From: Bacteroidales bacterium
GTDB taxonomy: Bacteria; Bacteroidota; Bacteroidia; Bacteroidales; VadinHA17
Reading direction: 5' to 3'
DNA: 64,000 bases
Assembly: GCA_003142255.1 (NCBI GenBank)
Contig: PLLO01000018.1
Span: 124,001 to 188,000, forward strand
Shown: piece after piece, positions 28,576 through 37,016 of the stretch
How positions within the stretch are numbered: the stretch's first letter is position 1
How the letters are laid out: every line of letters begins with the position of its first letter
Notes under the pieces: model-generated
Database searches by the model: none
What the model was told of the DNA's origin: nothing
The model's input: only the letters and a program-made list of their open reading frames with translations
Program-made: the position numbers and the translations under genes

Positions 28576-29445
28576 TTACTTTGTTTCGGCTTTTTTACCC
28601 CACCAATCCGGATGAGTAAGGATCTCGATCCTGTCTCCCGGCTTGCTTGATCTCAGTTGTTCAAGGATTCCATCGAAACCTTTTGGGTCTTTCCATGCGC
28701 CACCAGCCTCAGAAAGGTATTTATTATATTTAATATGATACGCTTCATACTTGTATCCGTATTGTTTAAGACTGTATTGTCCAATACGATATATATGTCC
28801 ATTATGTGATAAGGTGTCCGAAATGGCAAAATCGGAGAATATCATAAAATTTGCGATACCCAAACTCTTTGTTAGCTCGGAACCATGCGAAGCTGTTCCA
28901 TAGATCGGTATACCCAGATATTGAAAATAATCCAGCTCCTCACGGTTAACGGTAAGAGGGTCGCAATTATACTGGATCATCATGGTTATAAGATCATTGT
29001 GAATGCCTATCTCCACACCTTTTTTATAAAGCTCGAGGTAGAGAGCGCCCATCTCAGGATTCCTTTCAATGCAGGAATTAACGATAGTTCCGTAATACTC
29101 AGCAGTCGGCAGCACATAATAAGTAGCCCTGATTCCGAATTTCTTTTCCATGTCTGCCATTTCCAGGGCTTTAAAAGGATGGACATCAATGTCATGTCTC
29201 ATACCTACTACAACAGCGGAGCTGTCAAATCTGTTCCTCATTTCATTGATCGGTAGAACAATGAATTTTTTATCGGAAAGCACCGTCAGCAATTTTGCAT
29301 ATTGATCCCATGTAAAGTTAGCCCTGCTGTCATTTTCCTTGCGTATTTTTTCTTCAAGGCGAGCCCAGGGAGGCGTGTTGTCCTTCTGCAGATCAATGAC
29401 AAAGGATGATATCGAGATAAATATGCTGAGAATCAGGAATGACAT
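28576..29445 (-). CDS. Polysaccharide deacetylase-like protein
   Basis: A 289-residue protein with an N-terminal hydrophobic signal or anchor (residues 2-18). The NodB-like signature is the RHDIDVHPFKALEMADMEKKFG segment near residue 82: an Asp pair with downstream His, the usual metal and base residues. GIRATYYVLPTAEYY follows, then GIHNDLI and the C-terminal ILTHPDWWG. Such proteins deacetylate or otherwise modify cell-wall or capsular sugars; the exact substrate is unknown. Its 3' end abuts the decayed DUF5916 gene on the other strand. Confidence 0.8.
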   Translation of the reverse strand: MSFLILSIFISISSFVIDLQKDNTPPWARLEEKIRKENDSRANFTWDQYAKLLTVLSDKKFIVLPINEMRNRFDSSAVVVGMRHDIDVHPFKALEMADMEKKFGIRATYYVLPTAEYYGTIVNSCIERNPEMGALYLELYKKGVEIGIHNDLITMMIQYNCDPLTVNREELDYFQYLGIPIYGTASHGSELTKSLGIANFMIFSDFAISDTLSHNGHIYRIGQYSLKQYGYKYEAYHIKYNKYLSEAGGAWKDPKGFDGILEQLRSSKPGDRIEILTHPDWWGKKAETK

Positions 29446-29530
29446 AGTAATTCAGTAATAAAATTAATAACAGAAGATTTTCAAACCAATAACCCCTCAG
29501 AAATATCCAATAAACCACTTATCTGTCGGG

Positions 29531-29559
29531 CAAATATAAAGATAATCTTCAAAGATCAA
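29531..29559 (-). promoter_or_regulatory. Candidate promoter of the deacetylase-like gene
   Basis: On the minus strand TATATTTG (29538-29531) matches the Bacteroidota -7 consensus TAnnTTTG, with TTG 18 bp upstream at 29559-29557. It is about 86 bp before the start codon at 29445. Confidence 0.5.
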
Positions 29560-29703
29560 ACTTATTGACCAATTCTAGCAGGTCATAGGGCTAGCCGGAA
29601 TCACCTGATATACATAACCAGGCTGAAATCGTCTATCTCCGGTTTCTGGTAGTTAATATAATCCGGACAACAAGGAACGGGGTCACTGGCCTTTCCAGTC
29701 ATA

Positions 29704-30750
29704 TTACCATATTAAAGCTAATCCGACCTGATTCCCATTCTGAAAAAGCATGACCTCTGATTTGCTTTTTGATTTTAATTGCTCCGGGTAAAGCAGGTTC
29801 TGATGTGTTTTATTGTAATGAGATACAACCTGCTTCCCGCATGCATATCCTAATAAAGCTCCCACGAATACATCGGAAGCCCAATGCTTATGTTCAGTTA
29901 ATCTTGATATGCCAACCAACGATGCCACTGAATAGCTTATAATCGGGATAGCTTTTATATCCTTGTACTGCGTTGCAAAAACCGTTGCGATTGAAAAAGC
30001 GGTTGCTGAATGACCTGAAGGGAAAGAATCAAAAGAAGAACCGGGTCTTTTAATGGCTAAATCCTGATCATACTGTGCAAAGGGGCCATACCATTTACCC
30101 CCTTCAGTTTTACTGTAGATGTAATCTGCTTCAGGTCTCTCTCTCCCGGTAAACATTTTTATTATACGGACCCATACACCTGAAGTAAAAAATGCCTGTG
30201 TTGCCAGCAGACTGGTTTGAACTCCCTTTTCATTTTTGAATGCTGCACTTAACAGCCCGAATGCAGCAACTGAATAAATACTATAATTTCCGCCAATTTG
30301 AGTTATGACCGGTGAAGATTTAGCCACCCAGTTATGTTTTTGTTTTTGAATGTGCGCCCAATCATCAACCTCATTATCAACGTGAATAAGTGCAGCTGTG
30401 ATGCATACAGATGCCCCTGTAATTATCCATTGTTTAGTTTTAAAATGCAAAGGTGCAGTAGCCTGTTCTCCAAAGTTATGAAGCAATGAGGGGAAATATC
30501 CCTTTGGAGATCTGAAAGAAAAAATGCTGTCTGTTTTGTAAAAATTGACTGATGGCTTCCGTGTTGCAATCTCCTTTTGATCATTATTTGAAAAACCTGC
30601 AGGTCGGGCAATTAAAGAATCTGAATCAGGATTTTGAGAGATAATCGCACTGTTGGGGAAAAGTAATATTAATCCGATTATAATTTGATCTCTGCAAAAA
30701 CAGGGAAAAAGCAAGCCGACCGTTTTTATTAGGACTTTTAATTTGTCCAT
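29704..30750 (-). CDS. PAP2-family membrane phosphatase
   Basis: A 348-residue protein carrying all three phosphatidate-phosphatase motifs: KMFTGRERP (KxxxxxxRP), FPSGHSATAF (PSGH) and SRLTEHKHWASD (SRx5Hx3D). An N-terminal hydrophobic segment and later ones place it in the membrane. Such enzymes remove phosphate from lipid phosphates such as undecaprenyl diphosphate, phosphatidic acid or lipid A. It is divergent from the arsR operon with 184 bp between; a -7-like TAATTTTG on the minus strand at 30840-30833 may be its promoter. Substrate not determined by sequence. Confidence 0.9.
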   Translation of the reverse strand: MDKLKVLIKTVGLLFPCFCRDQIIIGLILLFPNSAIISQNPDSDSLIARPAGFSNNDQKEIATRKPSVNFYKTDSIFSFRSPKGYFPSLLHNFGEQATAPLHFKTKQWIITGASVCITAALIHVDNEVDDWAHIQKQKHNWVAKSSPVITQIGGNYSIYSVAAFGLLSAAFKNEKGVQTSLLATQAFFTSGVWVRIIKMFTGRERPEADYIYSKTEGGKWYGPFAQYDQDLAIKRPGSSFDSFPSGHSATAFSIATVFATQYKDIKAIPIISYSVASLVGISRLTEHKHWASDVFVGALLGYACGKQVVSHYNKTHQNLLYPEQLKSKSKSEVMLFQNGNQVGLALIW

Positions 30751-30900
30751 CTTTTTTTAGATATCTGACTAGCCATTAATAAAACTTTTCCAAGATAATT
30801 GATAAAAGCTGGAGATAATTTATAGTAACGGTCAAAATTATACGGTATTGTACTAAAAGTTTTATTAAAAATATGACCTGATGTTATAATAATTATTATT

Positions 30901-30922
30901 AATGTCGTATGTTTGCGACATT
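30901..30922 (+). promoter_or_regulatory. Operator-promoter of the ars-hgc operon
   Basis: Perfect 7-bp inverted repeat AATGTCG (30901-30907) and CGACATT (30916-30922). The 8 bases between the arms are TATGTTTG, an exact TAnnTTTG -7 element. A repressor bound here would cover the promoter. The arsR start codon is 12 bp further on, so the 5' leader would be very short. Confidence 0.75.
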
Positions 30923-30934
30923 AGATATTAAAAC

Positions 30935-31267
30935 ATGAATAAAGCAGAAAAATTCGACGAATCATTACAGGAGCTTGCCAGCTTTGCGAAAGTCTTGTCT
31001 CATCCGGCTCGCCTGGCAATTCTGAAATATCTTGCTGAAGCAAAAACATGCATCTCGGGTGATATTTCCGACTTCCTGCCACTTGGAAGAACGACCGTTT
31101 CGCAGCATCTTAAAGAACTCAGGGATGCGGGTTTAATACAGGGAGAGATTGATGGTCTTAAGATTAACTATTGCGTAAATTCTTCTGGCATAGATTGTAT
31201 GCTTAAATTGTTTGACGGTTTCTTTAAACCTATACAAAAGGCTAAGATAACTTGCAGAATAAAGTAA
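30935..31267 (+). CDS. arsR: ArsR-family metalloregulator
   Basis: A 110-residue winged-helix repressor: VLSHPARLAILKYLAEAKTCISGDI, then the recognition helix LGRTTVSQHLKELRDAGL and wing GEIDGLKINYCVN. Cys residues at 39, 80, 88 and 107 could bind As(III) or Hg(II). The classical CxCxxC pattern is absent, but Cys39 lies at the usual helix position. It probably represses the operon from the inverted repeat at 30901-30922 and releases it when metalloid is bound. The stop is 1 bp before arsC. Family call is firm; the inducer is inferred. Confidence 0.92.
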   Translation: MNKAEKFDESLQELASFAKVLSHPARLAILKYLAEAKTCISGDISDFLPLGRTTVSQHLKELRDAGLIQGEIDGLKINYCVNSSGIDCMLKLFDGFFKPIQKAKITCRIK

Positions 31268-31268
31268 G

Positions 31269-31685
31269 ATGAAAATATTAATCCTATGCACCGGTAACAG
31301 CTGCCGCAGCCAGATGGCGCAGGGCTTTTTACAATCATTAGATAAAAACATAGAAGTCCATTCTGCCGGAACAGAACCTGCAGATCAGATAAATCAAACT
31401 GCAGTCAAAGTGATGCATGAGACCGGCATAGATATTGGCCAGAATAAACCCCAATCAGTGGATAAATATCTGAATGATGAGTGGGATTATGTTATTACAG
31501 TGTGTGACAATGCTAACGAGACTTGTCCGGTTTTTATCGGAAAAGTAAAGAACAGGTTACATATGGGTTTTGAAGATCCTTCGAAATTTAAGGGGACAGA
31601 CATGCAGATTATGAGTGATTTCAGGAGAATCAGGGACGAAATAAGAATTGCATTTTATAAGTTTTATAATGATTTATTAGCTTGA
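31269..31685 (+). CDS. arsC: Arsenate reductase, low-MW-phosphatase type
   Basis: A 138-residue cytoplasmic enzyme that reduces As(V) to As(III), coupled to thioredoxin. The phosphatase loop CTGNSCRS gives Cys7 and Arg13 (CX5R). The redox pair of the thioredoxin-dependent class is Cys79 and Cys86 in CDNANETCPVF. The general acid Asp is in FEDPSKF near residue 105. Placed between arsR and hgcA with 1-bp gaps on both sides. Confidence 0.95.
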   Translation: MKILILCTGNSCRSQMAQGFLQSLDKNIEVHSAGTEPADQINQTAVKVMHETGIDIGQNKPQSVDKYLNDEWDYVITVCDNANETCPVFIGKVKNRLHMGFEDPSKFKGTDMQIMSDFRRIRDEIRIAFYKFYNDLLA

Positions 31686-31686
31686 A

Positions 31687-32718
31687 ATGAAAGAATCGTA
31701 TTTAATTGGGAATATGACTATCTCAGATGCTATAATTCCGGTCGTCTTCACAACACTGAATTTTAAAGATTTTCTGGGTGCCGTAATGGTGCGCTGGGGA
31801 ATCAACCGTGATAAGTACAGGGTCACTCCCGGATTATATGCGGCAGGCAAGCCAGGTCAGGAATCCGATGTGTTTGTTACAGCAAATTACAAGCTTTCCT
31901 TCGATGCTCTCCGTAAAAATCTTGCCGGAGTGAATGGATGGATACTGGTGCTGGATACTAAAGGAGTAAATGTCTGGTGTGCTGCGGGCAAGGGTACATT
32001 CGGCACAAAAGAGCTTGTCAGCAGGATAAGGCTTGTATCTCTTGATAAAATAGTGAATCACAAACGCCTTATACTGCCACAGCTGGGGGCTACAGGAGTA
32101 GCTGCCCATAAGGTCAGGGAGGAGACCGGCTTTAATGTTCAGTATGGCCCGGTGCGAGCATCCGATATTAAGAAATTTATAAGTGACGGCTACAGGGCTG
32201 ACAAGGAAATGAGGAGAGTCACTTTCGGATTTAAAGACCGGATAAAGCTCATCCCAAATGACTTTATGTACGGAAAATTTTACCTGCTGGGAGCAATGGC
32301 AGCTCCATTCTTAATCTCAGGACTGAGTGGTAACGGTGTTTCATACAGAGATTTTTCAGGTGTTGGCGGACCTGCTATCCTAAGAGTATTTCTTGCGTAC
32401 ATTTCAGGAATTGTCATTACACCAATGTTTCTTCCCTATATTCCGGGCCGGCATTTTTCTTTAAAGGGTTTCTTTGCCGGAGCGCTGCTATTTATTATTC
32501 TCTTTTTATTAAATTTTGCAGGCAATAATTCCATTGAAATATTATCCTGGTTTTTCCTGATTACGGCGATTTCCTCCTTCATGGCAATGAATTTTACCGG
32601 TTCAACAACCTATACCTCATTGTCAGGAGTCAAAAAAGAGATGAAGATATCTGTGCCAATTCAGATAGGCTTCGCCATCATTGGCATTATTTTACAGGTT
32701 ATTGGAAAATTTATTTAA
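31687..32718 (+). CDS. hgcA: HgcA, corrinoid methyltransferase for mercury methylation
   Basis: A 343-residue protein with the full HgcA layout. The cytoplasmic corrinoid-binding domain (residues about 20-180) holds the diagnostic cap-helix motif NVWCAAGKGTFGT, with the cobalt-ligand Cys at residue 98. Around it are other HgcA signatures: VRWGINRDKYRVTPGLY, VTANYKLSFDALR, LPQLGATGVAAHKV and YGPVRASDI. Residues about 200-343 form five membrane helices. HgcA donates a methyl group from its corrinoid to Hg(II), giving methylmercury, and is re-reduced by HgcB. Length equals known HgcA (about 340). Embedded between arsC and hgcB. The NVWCAAGK motif is specific to HgcA within the CdhD-like family, so confusion with acetyl-CoA synthase corrinoid proteins is unlikely. 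Confidence 0.95.
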   Translation: MKESYLIGNMTISDAIIPVVFTTLNFKDFLGAVMVRWGINRDKYRVTPGLYAAGKPGQESDVFVTANYKLSFDALRKNLAGVNGWILVLDTKGVNVWCAAGKGTFGTKELVSRIRLVSLDKIVNHKRLILPQLGATGVAAHKVREETGFNVQYGPVRASDIKKFISDGYRADKEMRRVTFGFKDRIKLIPNDFMYGKFYLLGAMAAPFLISGLSGNGVSYRDFSGVGGPAILRVFLAYISGIVITPMFLPYIPGRHFSLKGFFAGALLFIILFLLNFAGNNSIEILSWFFLITAISSFMAMNFTGSTTYTSLSGVKKEMKISVPIQIGFAIIGIILQVIGKFI

Positions 32719-32726
32719 TAATATAT

Positions 32727-33026
32727 ATGAAAGACTTAGTTTATCTCCCTGATGTTGTCACACTTAGTTTGTGTGAAGATACCTGTAACGGATGCGGAAT
32801 GTGCATAAAGGTGTGTCCTCATGATGTTTTTGAGCTCTCCGGCAAGAAGGCACATATCTTAAGAAAAGATTATTGCATGGAATGCGGGGCATGTGCATTG
32901 AATTGCCCTGTAAAAGCAATATCGGTCAAGTCAGGTGTAGGTTGTGCTGCAGGAATTATAAACGGGATACTCAGGAACTCGGAACCGACATGCGGATGTT
33001 CAGACTCAAAATCAAACTGCTGCTGA
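32727..33026 (+). CDS. hgcB: HgcB, 2[4Fe-4S] ferredoxin for mercury methylation
   Basis: A 99-residue ferredoxin that supplies low-potential electrons to the HgcA corrinoid. Two cluster motifs are seen: CNGCGMCIKVCP (Cys 20, 23, 26, 30) and CMECGACALNCP (Cys 50, 53, 56, 60). The extra conserved Cys73 in GVGCAAG and the terminal vicinal pair Cys98-Cys99, both features reported for HgcB, are present. Two further Cys at 89 and 91 make the tail unusually Cys-rich (CGCSDSKSNCC). Starts 8 bp after hgcA. Confidence 0.95.
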   Translation: MKDLVYLPDVVTLSLCEDTCNGCGMCIKVCPHDVFELSGKKAHILRKDYCMECGACALNCPVKAISVKSGVGCAAGIINGILRNSEPTCGCSDSKSNCC

Positions 33027-33051
33027 GATATAATTTTTAAACTACCAGAAT

Positions 33052-34086
33052 ATGAAGACCAGATTAAAATTTTTCGACAGGTTTCTGACCCTCTGGATAT
33101 TTCTTGCAATGTTTATCGGTGTCGGAGCAGGATATTTCTTCCCGGGAATAGCCGGATTCTGGAATAAGTTTCAAAGCGGGACGACCAATATTCCGATAGC
33201 AATTGGCTTGATAGTGATGATGTATCCTCCTCTTGCCAAAGTAAAATATGAAGAACTTGGTGATGTTTTCCGTGACAGGAAAATACTTACACTGTCATTA
33301 GTCCAGAACTGGATTGTCGGGCCAGTACTTATGTTTGCACTGGCAGTCATTTTTCTCCATAACTATCCGGAATATATGGCCGGATTGATCATGATAGGTC
33401 TCGCCAGATGCATTGCCATGGTTATTGTCTGGAATGAGCTTGCCAAAGGAGATACTCAGTATGCTGCAGGTCTGGTTGCTTTCAACTCGGTTTTTCAGGT
33501 ACTCTTTTTTTCTGTTTATGCATATTTCTTTATAACTCTTGTCCCTTCATGGATCGGGTTAAAGTCATTTGCCGTTCACATCACGATCGGCCAGATTGCA
33601 AAGAGCGTTTTCATATACCTGGGAATACCGTTTATAGCAGGTATGCTGACCCGCTTTATACTCCTGAAATTAAAAACCAAAGAATGGTATGAAAAGAAGT
33701 TCATACCCAGGATAAGTCCTTTGACGTTGATAGCCCTTTTGTTTACTATATTCGTAATGTTCTCACTGAAAGGAGAATATATTGTCAGGATCCCGCTTGA
33801 TGTCGTCCGGATTGCAGTCCCGCTCATAATCTATTTTGTCGTGATGTTCATGGTTTCCTTTTTTATGGGGAAAAGGATAGGGGCAGGCTATGCAAAAACA
33901 GCAACAATCTCATTCACGGCGGCGAGCAATAATTTTGAGCTTGCTATAGCAGTGGCAGTGGCTGTTTTCGGTATCAACTCCGGGGAAGCATTCGCTGCTG
34001 TAATAGGTCCGCTGGTTGAAGTGCCGGTTCTTATACTTCTGGTAAATGTAGCATTGAAGTTTCAGAAAAAATATTTTAGTAATTGA
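33052..34086 (+). CDS. acr3: Acr3-type arsenite efflux permease
   Basis: A 344-residue membrane protein with about ten helices, of the bile/arsenite/riboflavin (BART) superfamily. Acr3 signatures are [12 protein letters not shown] (residues 59-70), [13 protein letters not shown], and [19 protein letters not shown] with the conserved Cys120. It exports As(III) produced by ArsC. Starts 25 bp after hgcB and is the last gene of the operon arsR-arsC-hgcA-hgcB-acr3. Confidence 0.95.
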   Translation: MKTRLKFFDRFLTLWIFLAMFIGVGAGYFFPGIAGFWNKFQSGTTNIPIAIGLIVMMYPPLAKVKYEELGDVFRDRKILTLSLVQNWIVGPVLMFALAVIFLHNYPEYMAGLIMIGLARCIAMVIVWNELAKGDTQYAAGLVAFNSVFQVLFFSVYAYFFITLVPSWIGLKSFAVHITIGQIAKSVFIYLGIPFIAGMLTRFILLKLKTKEWYEKKFIPRISPLTLIALLFTIFVMFSLKGEYIVRIPLDVVRIAVPLIIYFVVMFMVSFFMGKRIGAGYAKTATISFTAASNNFELAIAVAVAVFGINSGEAFAAVIGPLVEVPVLILLVNVALKFQKKYFSN

Positions 34087-34215
34087 TCCGGATTCCCCAA
34101 TCATTGTGTGAAATAATTAATCAGGCAGCATCATTATGAATTGATAATAAACCAAATAAATGGGATATATTTTGTAAATTGATTGAGTAATGTTAAATTT
34201 GCACCCGAAATATAT

Positions 34216-34290
34216 TGCGGGGTGGTCCCGCTGTTAGCGGGACGTTGGGCTCATATCCACCAGCTGGCGGACGGGGTTCGAATCCGGGAA
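34216..34290 (+). pseudogene. tRNA-like copy with two arms replaced by palindromes
   Basis: It shares with the tRNA gene at 34320 the 5' end tgcggggtgg, the block gttgggctcata and the T-loop block ggttcgaatcc. The D-arm is replaced by the perfect palindrome GTCCCGCT-gtt-AGCGGGAC (34225-34243). The 3' side of the anticodon arm and the variable loop are replaced by the near-palindrome TCCACCAGCTGGCGGA (34256-34271). The T and acceptor stems no longer close. The upstream bases aaatatat are shared too, so this looks like a tandem duplicate that was later invaded. Confidence 0.7.
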
Positions 34291-34319
34291 GATTGAAATG
34301 ATAGTTCTTTAAAATATAT

Positions 34320-34391
<72 letters not shown>

Positions 34392-34400
34392 CTCTGGAAG

Positions 34401-34430
34401 ACTCCTCATCAGTTTTGGTGGGGAGTTTTT
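34401..34430 (+). terminator. Rho-independent terminator after tRNA-fMet
   Basis: Stem ACTCCTCA (34401-34408) pairs with TGGGGAGT (34419-34426) with one G-T pair and a 10-base loop, then TTTTTCTTTT. Confidence 0.85.
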
Positions 34431-34669
34431 CTTTTATAACCTGAAAATACCGGATTCATTGACCACTTCTGGTCGGCCAGATTAAGCATAACCTACATAA
34501 CAAAACAACAAGAATTTAACTCCGGGTTTTGAGCGGTAAATATGATCTTATTAGCAGTGGTCAAGCTCAATGGTTTTTCAAATTCAGGGAAACTCAGATA
34601 ATAGCTATTTTCCCTCTTCAGTGCTCACTTGACGTTACAGGAGTAACTTATGCAGTGGATTCTTTTATG

Positions 34670-35629
34670 TCATTGAGCATAGTATGAATCACAAGTACAT
34701 TTAGCCGGAACGGATATTTTCTGATTCAGGTTCATTTCAATTAACCGGTTGGTTCTCTTGTCAATACATTTATTGCAGATGGAAAACATTCCTAAATCCC
34801 ACACATCCACAAATACGCGTCCTGAATTTAGCCCGATACCATATTCCAGTACTTTTTCCAGGGAGTGAATATCTGGCGGGGTAAAATAGCCTTTTTCGAA
34901 CAACAGATCCATTGCGCCATTGCCTGCCCTTACTGGAATTACCGTACAGCATTCAACACCGATACGGAAGGCAAAGTCGAGTGACCGTTCCGCCCAATAT
35001 ATTCCTTCGGATTCCGAGAGGAAGGGTGGTTTGAGCAGAATAAATGCCCTTGAAAGGATTCCATGTAGTGTAAGATAACTGATAGAACTACTGAAATCCT
35101 CCAGGGTCATTTGTTTATTGAGTCTCTTGAGTACGTCAGGATGTACAGTTTCCAGTCCAAGTGCAATTTGTAAATCAGGTTTAAGCATATCCCTGAAGAT
35201 CAGGCATTTTTCATTGATCTGCCTTGGATGACTTTCAACAATAACAGTTTCGAAACTACTTACCATTGATGCAATTCTTTTAAAGTCTTCTTGAGGAATA
35301 GCCCTTCCATCAAAGAAACTTCCGCTATTATAGAGTTTCAAATGTTTAACATCAGGCAAATGATTCAAAGCCCATTCAATCTGGTTTGGTATAGCACCAA
35401 CCGGGACAGATTCGTTGGTCGTGTTTTTCCACAGATCACACATCAGGCAACGAAAAGGGCATTCCCGATTTGTCAGAAAAATGATCGCAGTATCTTCAAT
35501 TTCTCCCGAAATAGAACGTTCTTTTTCAACCAGGTATGCATAGGGCTTTTGAGGATCAACCGAATTTTTCCTTCCTCGGTTGGACATCACCCACTGGTCA
35601 TTGATAAAGAGATCAGGATTTTCACTCAT
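34670..35629 (-). CDS. Radical SAM enzyme, RaSEA/TIGR01210-like
   Basis: A 319-residue radical SAM protein with the cluster motif CPFRCLMC (Cys 57, 61, 64). Beyond it the sequence follows the COG1244/TIGR01210 pattern: LYNSGSFFDGRAIP, VIVESHPRQI, IALGLETVHPDVLKRLNK, FILLKPPFLSESEG and VIPVRAGNG. The archaeal member RaSEA makes archaeosine in tRNA together with a lysine transferase. The C-terminus has four more Cys (CNKC and CTC) that could hold another metal or cluster. The start overlaps the asparagine-synthase-like gene by 8 bp, so the two are translated together. The substrate here is unknown; being last in the 29-kb cluster suggests a cluster-specific modification. Assignment is from recalled motifs. 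Confidence 0.8.
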   Translation of the reverse strand: MSENPDLFINDQWVMSNRGRKNSVDPQKPYAYLVEKERSISGEIEDTAIIFLTNRECPFRCLMCDLWKNTTNESVPVGAIPNQIEWALNHLPDVKHLKLYNSGSFFDGRAIPQEDFKRIASMVSSFETVIVESHPRQINEKCLIFRDMLKPDLQIALGLETVHPDVLKRLNKQMTLEDFSSSISYLTLHGILSRAFILLKPPFLSESEGIYWAERSLDFAFRIGVECCTVIPVRAGNGAMDLLFEKGYFTPPDIHSLEKVLEYGIGLNSGRVFVDVWDLGMFSICNKCIDKRTNRLIEMNLNQKISVPAKCTCDSYYAQ

Positions 35630-36950
35630 ATATTGAAAAAAACTCCTTCCTGTAAGTCATTTCTTTAACAGGGAACAATCTGTTAAAGTTCCGGGGAGAG
35701 GTTGCACCATGCTGAAAGCGTCTTTTAGGGAAAACCGGCATCTCCATTCCTGTAAGGGCCTTAATTCCTTGAGAAACTAGTTGTCCCTTCAGATCATATA
35801 GCTTCTGATGATCCCAATTTGTCATATCAATATAGGGAATACCCTCAGAAATTTCGATCACATTGGGCAATGTATAGGGACTAAACGATTCAAAGCCCAG
35901 CCAATCTCCGGGAGCATATGTACGCATATATCCTCTGCTTAATCCTCCGGAATATGTCAATGAATGTTTTATTGATTCTACTCCCCAGCCTTCATGATAA
36001 AGCATCATGTTATTAAGCACACTGCGTATTGTCAACTCGGGATTTTCTTCAATCGGATAATCTTTTAAGTTTTCATCACCACCATCTCCATCCAATATGT
36101 ATTTCCAATCGGGATAACGCGACCGGATTCCCTGCAGAAGTGACAAATTCATTGTTGCTGATTGTATATCAAGCGGTTTATAGTCTTCAACAACTTTTAC
36201 AGCCTTCTTCCAATCCAATGCTGAATAATCCATTTCAATGGGTTCCAGAAATAATTCCAGATTCAGTGCTTCCATAAATTTTCTGGCCTGGATTAAATCA
36301 GCCCCGTCGCCGTCAATCGAAAGTGTAAAGGCTTTCAGCCTTGATGGGCTTTCCCCAAGTTCTTTCAGTGCATGGTAAGTAATTAAGAAAACAGAACCAC
36401 TGTCAATACCGGCAGAAAAAGTAACCCCGATAGGGCCAGTTTTGGCATGGAACTTCAGCCACTTTTTTATTTCATTGTATAATGCCAAAACATAATTCTC
36501 GCCTATTTGCGACTGATTCTCATGAGTAAATTTATTGCGTTCGGGGGTGAAGAAACGGTTATAGACAGGATTCGGATCAGGACAACCCAAAAGTTCTATT
36601 TTTGTGATATAGTGAGCGGGAGCCATCCTTGTATAGGATGGATGAAACTGGTGATCGAGACCTTCCTTTTTAAGATAATTAAAAATTACATCGATACGTT
36701 CGGCTATAACCAGTTCCGGACCAGCCGGTCGTTTTGCTATGAAATAACGTATAGGTCGTCCGATTGATCGGGCCATCCTGATTGTTTTACCCTCAACAGA
36801 TACAAGAGAAAATTGCCCGTCAATTGTCCTTACTGCGTCGACATTACCTGATCTGACAATGTTTACAGCTTCTTCATGTGTCATATTATAAATTACATTC
36901 TTCTCAGGATTTGTTAAATCCGTAACATTATTAACATATTGATTATTCAT
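35622..36950 (-). CDS. Asparagine-synthase-like ATP-dependent ligase, glutaminase half missing
   Basis: A 442-residue protein. Residues about 40-100 match only the second half of the glutamine-amidotransferase domain (DGQFSLVSVEGKTIRMARSIGRPIRYF). The N-terminal part carrying the Cys nucleophile is absent and the protein does not begin with Met-Cys. The synthase domain follows with the PP-loop FSAGIDSG at 178-185 and LDGDGGDE near residue 280. It can therefore adenylate a carboxylate but cannot take ammonia from glutamine by the normal route. Beta-lactam synthetase and lasso-peptide cyclase show comparable loss of the nucleophile and make intramolecular amides. Overlaps the radical SAM gene by 8 bp. 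Product unknown. Confidence 0.85.
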   Translation of the reverse strand: MNNQYVNNVTDLTNPEKNVIYNMTHEEAVNIVRSGNVDAVRTIDGQFSLVSVEGKTIRMARSIGRPIRYFIAKRPAGPELVIAERIDVIFNYLKKEGLDHQFHPSYTRMAPAHYITKIELLGCPDPNPVYNRFFTPERNKFTHENQSQIGENYVLALYNEIKKWLKFHAKTGPIGVTFSAGIDSGSVFLITYHALKELGESPSRLKAFTLSIDGDGADLIQARKFMEALNLELFLEPIEMDYSALDWKKAVKVVEDYKPLDIQSATMNLSLLQGIRSRYPDWKYILDGDGGDENLKDYPIEENPELTIRSVLNNMMLYHEGWGVESIKHSLTYSGGLSRGYMRTYAPGDWLGFESFSPYTLPNVIEISEGIPYIDMTNWDHQKLYDLKGQLVSQGIKALTGMEMPVFPKRRFQHGATSPRNFNRLFPVKEMTYRKEFFSIYE

Positions 36951-37016
36951 ATTATTGATTTTAATTGTCCTATTAATTTCATTTTCAGATAAAGAGGACC
37001 GGATTGGGCGTCTCTA

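Noticed and set aside
36951-37016. Possible precursor-peptide gene next to the ligase/radical SAM pair
   Set aside because: The 66-bp gap has no start-to-stop ORF of useful length, and other gaps in the cluster hold none either.
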